NCBI RefSeq assembly: GCF_004211145.1
Contig: NZ_SEBS01000035.1
Coordinates: forward strand, 1 to 37,221
DNA length: 37,221 bases
Reading direction: 5' to 3'
Origin: Flavobacterium sp.
Lineage (GTDB): Bacteria; Bacteroidota; Bacteroidia; Flavobacteriales; Flavobacteriaceae
Both the position numbers and the translations under genes were made by a program. A model generated the notes under the pieces. That model saw only the letters and a program-made list of their open reading frames with translations, ran no database searches and was not told the origin of the DNA. This document shows positions 33,175 to 37,221 of this stretch, one piece after another. Each line of letters begins with the position of its first letter. Within the stretch, counting starts at the first letter, position 1.

Positions 33175-34419
33175 ATGGATCTAAAAATACGCTCGCGACT
33201 TTCGCTCATGATGTTCCTCGAATTTTTCATTTGGGGCGGATGGTTCGTCACCCTTGGAACATTTCTCGCAAACAACCTCAGCGCCAGCGGATCGCAAAGT
33301 GCCATGGTATTCGCAACCCAATCATGGGGCGCAATCATCGCTCCTTTCGTGATCGGTCTCATCGCCGACCGATATTTCAACGCCGAAAAAATACTGGGCG
33401 TACTGCATCTTTTGGGCGCGATTCTAATGTACAAGCTCAGCGTCGCGACCGATTTCGAGAGTTTCTATCCTTACGTCTTCGCGTACATGATCGCATACAT
33501 GCCGACCTTGGCGCTCGTGAATTCGGTTTCATTCAACCAAATGAAAGATCCCGCTAAGGATTTCTCGACGATCCGCGTTTGGGGAACCATCGGATGGATT
33601 GCCGCCGGACTCGCGATCAGCTTCGCATTCCATTGGGATTCGGCCGAAAACATAAAGGCTGGATTTTTACAGAACACATTCTTAATGACTGCGATCGCTT
33701 CGGCACTACTCGGGGTTTTCAGTTTCACGTTGCCGGCGACGCCTCCAAGACCAGCGTCGTCCGAGAAAGCGTCGCTCACCGAAATCCTCGGCCTCGACGC
33801 ATTGAAACTCTTGGGCAACAGGAATTTCCTGATGTTTTTTATCGCCTCGGTGCTCATCTGCATTCCGCTCGCGTTCTATTATCAAAATGCGAATCCGTTT
33901 TTTTCGGAAATTGGAATGGAAAATCCGACGGCAAAAATGACGATCGGCCAAGCGTCTGAAGTCGGGTTCATGCTCATGCTGCCGATCTTTTTCAAGCGCT
34001 TCGGATTCAAACTGACGCTCATCGCAGGAATGCTCGCCTGGTCGTTGCGATACATTTTATTCGCGTACGGAAACGCGGGCGAACAAACATATATGTTGCT
34101 CACGGGAATCGCGCTTCACGGCATTTGCTACGATTTCTTCTTCGTGTCGGGCCAAATATACACGAATTCGAAAGCGGGCGAAAAAAGCAAAAGTGCCGCG
34201 CAAGGTTTGATTACGCTCGCGACTTACGGCGTCGGGATGCTCATCGGATTTTGGATCGCCGGAATCATCACCGACCTGAATCGCTATTTTAAAACATCGA
34301 TTAACGGCATAAAACACAACTGGGAAGCCATCTGGCTTTTCCCGGCCGCGTTCGCGTTCGTGGTCATGATCATTTTCGCACTCTTCTTCAAAAACGAGAA
34401 AATAGAATATAAAGCCTGA
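33175..34419 (+). CDS. MFS transporter, nucleoside permease (NupG/NHS)-like
   Basis: This 414-residue membrane protein has about 12 hydrophobic segments and starts with the family signature MMFLEFFIWGGWFVTLGTFL. It keeps the NHS-type elements GLIADRYFNAEKILGVLHL (the cytoplasmic loop with Asp/Arg), RVWGTIGWIAAG and VSGQIYTNSKAGEKSKSAAQ. Family members bring nucleosides or related solutes in with protons. In Bacteroidota, permeases of this branch often stand with Gfo/Idh/MocA and TIM-barrel genes, as here, which suggests a sugar, polyol or related substrate. The start at 33175 is chosen because the -10 motif lies at 33148-33155. It overlaps the next gene by one base (TGATG), so translation is coupled. 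Confidence 0.92.
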   Translation: MDLKIRSRLSLMMFLEFFIWGGWFVTLGTFLANNLSASGSQSAMVFATQSWGAIIAPFVIGLIADRYFNAEKILGVLHLLGAILMYKLSVATDFESFYPYVFAYMIAYMPTLALVNSVSFNQMKDPAKDFSTIRVWGTIGWIAAGLAISFAFHWDSAENIKAGFLQNTFLMTAIASALLGVFSFTLPATPPRPASSEKASLTEILGLDALKLLGNRNFLMFFIASVLICIPLAFYYQNANPFFSEIGMENPTAKMTIGQASEVGFMLMLPIFFKRFGFKLTLIAGMLAWSLRYILFAYGNAGEQTYMLLTGIALHGICYDFFFVSGQIYTNSKAGEKSKSAAQGLITLATYGVGMLIGFWIAGIITDLNRYFKTSINGIKHNWEAIWLFPAAFAFVVMIIFALFFKNEKIEYKA

Positions 34420-35576
34420 TGAGAAAATTACGAATGGGAATGGTCGGCGGCGGGATCGGCTCTTTTATCGGAGACGTGCACCGAAAAGCGGCGATGTTGG
34501 ACGGCCAAATCGAATTGGTTTGCGGCGCGTTCAGCAGTTCACACCAAAAATCCAAAGAGAGCGGCAAAGCCTTGTTCTTGCCCGACGACCGATGTTACGC
34601 AAGTTTCGAGGAAATGATCTTGTCTGAAAAACAACTTCCCGACGGAGAGCGCATGGATTTCATCTCGATCACAACACCGAATCACCTGCATTTCGCACCC
34701 GCAAAAATGGCGCTCGAAAACGGATTCCACGTCGTCTGCGACAAACCGATGACGCTTGACGAAGATGAAGCCAAAGAACTCATCGCGCTGGTTGAAAAAA
34801 CCGGATTGCTGTTCGCATTGACGCATACGTACACAGGGTATCCGATGGTGCGACAGGCCAAAGCGATGGTTGCGAACGGTGACATCGGGAATATCCGAAA
34901 AGTCCAGGTGCATTATCTTCAAGGTTGGATGGCGACGGCGGTTGAGAATTCCGACAACAAACAGGCCGAATGGCGAACCGACCCATCGAAATCAGGAAAA
35001 GGCGGCGCACTCGGCGACATCGGAACCCATGCCGAAAACCTCACCGAGTTCATCACGGGATTGAAAATTTCTGAAATTGCGGCCGATCTTGGTCGCTTCG
35101 GGAAAGGTCGACAACTCGACGACGACGGAAACATCCTACTGCGCATGGAAAATGGCGCGAAGGGCACGATGTCATTCTCCCAGATCGCAACCGGAGAGGA
35201 AAACGATTTCTCGATCCGCGTCTATGGTGAAAAAGGCAGCCTCGAATGGCATCAGGAAACCCCGAACGAACTCATTACGCGCTGGCTCGACGAACCCAAA
35301 AAAATATTTACGGCGAACGGAAACGGTTTGTATCCCGAAGTTTCATCGATTTCGAGAATTCCGTCAGGACATCCCGAAGGTTATTTTGAAGCATTCGCGA
35401 CGATTTACCGAAGTTTCGCGGAACATCTTTCGGCGATTGACGAAGGCCGAACAATCAAACCCGATTACCCGAGTGTTTACGACGGACTTCGAGGCTTGGA
35501 ATTCATAAGCGCGGCCGTGGAAAGCGACAGCAAAAATTCGGCGTGGACAAAATTACAACGACATGAAAACGATTAA
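34419..35576 (+). CDS. Gfo/Idh/MocA family oxidoreductase
   Basis: This 385-residue cytosolic NAD(P)-dependent dehydrogenase has the Rossmann motif MGMVGGGIGSFIGDVHRKAA at the N-terminus. SITTPNHLHFAPAKMAL and CDKPMTLD follow (the family EKP Lys appears here as D-K-P). The second domain has the catalytic segment GALGDIGTHAENL with conserved Asp and His. The family oxidises sugars, inositols, glucosides and their derivatives; the exact substrate cannot be told. There is no Tat signal, unlike many secreted relatives. It overlaps the upstream permease by one base and the downstream isomerase by 14 nt, which marks a tight three-gene operon. Confidence 0.94.
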   Translation: MRKLRMGMVGGGIGSFIGDVHRKAAMLDGQIELVCGAFSSSHQKSKESGKALFLPDDRCYASFEEMILSEKQLPDGERMDFISITTPNHLHFAPAKMALENGFHVVCDKPMTLDEDEAKELIALVEKTGLLFALTHTYTGYPMVRQAKAMVANGDIGNIRKVQVHYLQGWMATAVENSDNKQAEWRTDPSKSGKGGALGDIGTHAENLTEFITGLKISEIAADLGRFGKGRQLDDDGNILLRMENGAKGTMSFSQIATGEENDFSIRVYGEKGSLEWHQETPNELITRWLDEPKKIFTANGNGLYPEVSSISRIPSGHPEGYFEAFATIYRSFAEHLSAIDEGRTIKPDYPSVYDGLRGLEFISAAVESDSKNSAWTKLQRHEND

Positions 35577-36618
35577 AGGACCCGCGATTTTTCTCGCGCA
35601 ATTCATAGGAAACACAACGCCTTACAACTCGCTCGACGGTTTGTGCGAATGGGCCGCCGACTTGGGTTACAAAGGCATACAGATCCCGACGTCGGACAAA
35701 TGGCTTTTCGACCTCGACAAAGCCGCCGACAGCCAGGACTATTGCGACGAAATCAAGGGAACGATAAACAGCTATGGATTGGAAATCACTGAATTGTCGA
35801 CGCATTTACAAGGACAGCTCGTCGCGGTGAATCCGGCTTACGATGTCATGTTCGACAATTTCGCTCCCGATTCGGTCAAAAATAACCCGAAAGCGCGCAC
35901 CGAATGGGCGATCGACGCGGTCAAAAAAGCGGGAACGGCTTCGCGAAAGCTTGGGATTTCGGCTCACGCGACATTTTCAGGCGCGTTATTATGGCATACG
36001 CTGTATCCATGGCCGCAACGCCCCGAAGGCTTGGTTGAGGCGGGTTTCGATGAACTCGCAAAACGTTGGCTTCCGATTCTGGATCATTTTGACGAGAACG
36101 GCGTCGATGTTTGTTTCGAAATCCATCCGGGCGAGGATTTGCACGACGGCGTCACGTTCGAACGCTTTTTAAAAGCCACGGGCAACCACAAACGCGTGAA
36201 CATCTTGTACGATCCGAGTCATTTACTGTTGCAGCAACTCGATTACGCGGCGTTCATCGACCATTATCATTCCCGAATAAAAGCGTTCCACGTAAAAGAT
36301 GCCGAATTCAACCCGACGGGAAAACAAGGCGTTTACGGCGGCTATTCCGACTGGATCGACCGCGCGGGGCGTTTCCGTTCTCCGGGCGACGGCCAGATCG
36401 ACTTCAAAAAAATCTTCTCGAAATTTACACAATACGATTGCGATCTATGGGCCGTGATGGAATGGGAATGTTGCATCAAAAGCCCCGAACAGGGCGCTCG
36501 CGAAGGCGCTTCGTTCATTAAAAATCATATCATCGAGGCGACACAAAAGCAATTCGACGACTTTGCGGGCGGTGAAATCGACCGTGGCAAAATCAACAGG
36601 ATTTTGGGCTTGGATTGA
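35563..36618 (+). CDS. Sugar phosphate isomerase/epimerase (xylose isomerase-like TIM barrel)
   Basis: This 351-residue TIM-barrel protein has the metal ligands typical of the family: E186 in VCFEIHPGED, D217 and H220 in ILYDPSHLL, H243 in FHVKDAEF, and E300 in AVMEWEC. Members act as isomerases, epimerases or dehydratases on sugars or inositols. With the Gfo/Idh/MocA partner it probably performs a step after oxidation of the imported substrate (for example a 3-keto or keto-inositol chemistry; inference). The start overlaps the dehydrogenase gene by 14 nt. The stop is only one base from the stop of the convergent polymerase gene. Confidence 0.92.
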   Translation: MKTIKGPAIFLAQFIGNTTPYNSLDGLCEWAADLGYKGIQIPTSDKWLFDLDKAADSQDYCDEIKGTINSYGLEITELSTHLQGQLVAVNPAYDVMFDNFAPDSVKNNPKARTEWAIDAVKKAGTASRKLGISAHATFSGALLWHTLYPWPQRPEGLVEAGFDELAKRWLPILDHFDENGVDVCFEIHPGEDLHDGVTFERFLKATGNHKRVNILYDPSHLLLQQLDYAAFIDHYHSRIKAFHVKDAEFNPTGKQGVYGGYSDWIDRAGRFRSPGDGQIDFKKIFSKFTQYDCDLWAVMEWECCIKSPEQGAREGASFIKNHIIEATQKQFDDFAGGEIDRGKINRILGLD

Positions 36619-36619
36619 A

Positions 36620-37221
36620 TCACCTGAAATTTCGGCCTTTGTAAAACACGCCTTCGATTTCAGATTTGTCATCGGCACGCGGAGACGAAGAAGCGAATAT
36701 TTCCTGATCGTGATTCCTCGCCAAATTCTTGAGCAAGCCTGACATATTGTAGCATTTGTGCACGATAACGTGGACCACGCCTTTCTCGATCTGCAGTTTT
36801 CCTTCGACCATGAGCAGTCGCGCCTGTAGGATTTCCTTGCGATATTCCTGGAATACTTTTTCCCAGACCACGAGATTCGCGAATCCGCTTTCATCCTCGA
36901 TCGTGATGAAAAGCACGCCTTTTGCCGTTCCGGGACGCTGGCGCACGGTGATCAAACCCGAAACCCTAATCAAATCCTTGTCTTTCATGCCCGACATTTT
37001 CGCGGTTTGCGTCACGTTCAGGCTGTCAAGCTGCTGGCGCACGAATTTCACGGGGTGCGCTTTCAACGACAAGCCGGTCGTCGCATAATCTTCGACGACG
37101 TGGGCGGCATCGGTCAAAAACGGCAATTCCAACTGAGGTTCTGAAACGCTCGCCGACGGCTGACCTTCAAACATCCCGATCGGAACGTCGGATAAAGCCG
37201 AAACTTCCCAAAGTGCCTGCC
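36620..37221 (-). CDS. dnaE2: Error-prone DNA polymerase, C-terminal part (DnaE2-like, truncated by window edge)
   Basis: About 200 residues are visible; the frame remains open to the right edge (QALWEVSALSDVPIG precedes the internal Met at 37174), so the true start is outside. The segment has the OB-fold region of DnaE-type polymerases: LIRVSGLITVRQRPGTAKGV, LFITIEDESGFANLVVWEKV and HKCYNMSGLL. The QRPGTAKG and ETGF/ESGF forms are typical of the error-prone DnaE2 branch, which works with ImuB in damage-induced mutagenesis. The imuA/imuB partners, if present, would lie outside the window to the right. The stop lies one base from the stop of the isomerase gene and no terminator separates them. 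Confidence 0.88.
   Translation of the reverse strand, partial: QALWEVSALSDVPIGMFEGQPSASVSEPQLELPFLTDAAHVVEDYATTGLSLKAHPVKFVRQQLDSLNVTQTAKMSGMKDKDLIRVSGLITVRQRPGTAKGVLFITIEDESGFANLVVWEKVFQEYRKEILQARLLMVEGKLQIEKGVVHVIVHKCYNMSGLLKNLARNHDQEIFASSSPRADDKSEIEGVFYKGRNFR

Overview
The window looks like chromosomal DNA from a Bacteroidota bacterium, most likely Flavobacteriaceae. Four things point there: a 2306-residue surface protein ending in a type IX secretion (T9SS type A) sorting domain; many secreted proteins and lipoproteins; nine exact copies of the Bacteroidota -10 hexamer-like motif TAnnTTTG placed just upstream of starts; and A-rich leaders with no clear Shine-Dalgarno. Base composition looks higher in G+C than a typical Flavobacterium, but this is judged by eye and not computed. 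There are no rRNA, tRNA, CRISPR or IS elements that I can recognise.

Layout. 1-3.5 kb: an octamer tandem repeat next to a terminator, then a minus-strand run of HupE-like membrane protein, dCMP deaminase and C-terminal processing protease, and a plus-strand TerB-like protein whose 3' end carries the same octamer repeat and terminator. 3.6-7.4 kb: minus-strand fbp plus a lipoprotein, divergent from a SSAT-like acetyltransferase and an aspartate kinase. 7.7-9.2 kb: a MarR regulator and an exported S41 peptidase in one operon, with a palindromic candidate operator. 9.4-9.9 kb: a frameshifted ORF6N-domain pseudogene. 10-14.8 kb: three exported proteins, namely a SprA-like outer-membrane protein, a lipoprotein with three copies of a His/Cys motif, and a small basic protein made of seven exact 11-residue repeats.

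14.8-22.4 kb: a tripartite RND efflux operon (TolC, permease, adaptor) divergent from a LytS/LytR-type two-component pair that is a candidate regulator. 22.6-25.8 kb: small exported or lipoprotein genes (PPC/DUF296, two tandem SnoaL-like lipoproteins, a ThuA-domain protein) and a zinc-ribbon protein. 25.9-32.9 kb: the giant T9SS cargo. 33.2-36.6 kb: a translationally coupled operon of nucleoside-permease-type MFS transporter, Gfo/Idh/MocA dehydrogenase and sugar phosphate isomerase/epimerase, which suggests uptake and oxidative modification of a sugar, polyol or nucleoside. At the right edge is the 3' part of a dnaE2-type error-prone polymerase.

No single locus is a proven new system. The strongest candidates for undescribed biology are the octamer repeat coupled to terminators, the triple NPAHGQPGHRCD lipoprotein with its 11-mer-repeat neighbour, the half-length SprA-like barrel, and an EF-hand-like loop inserted in the RND permease.
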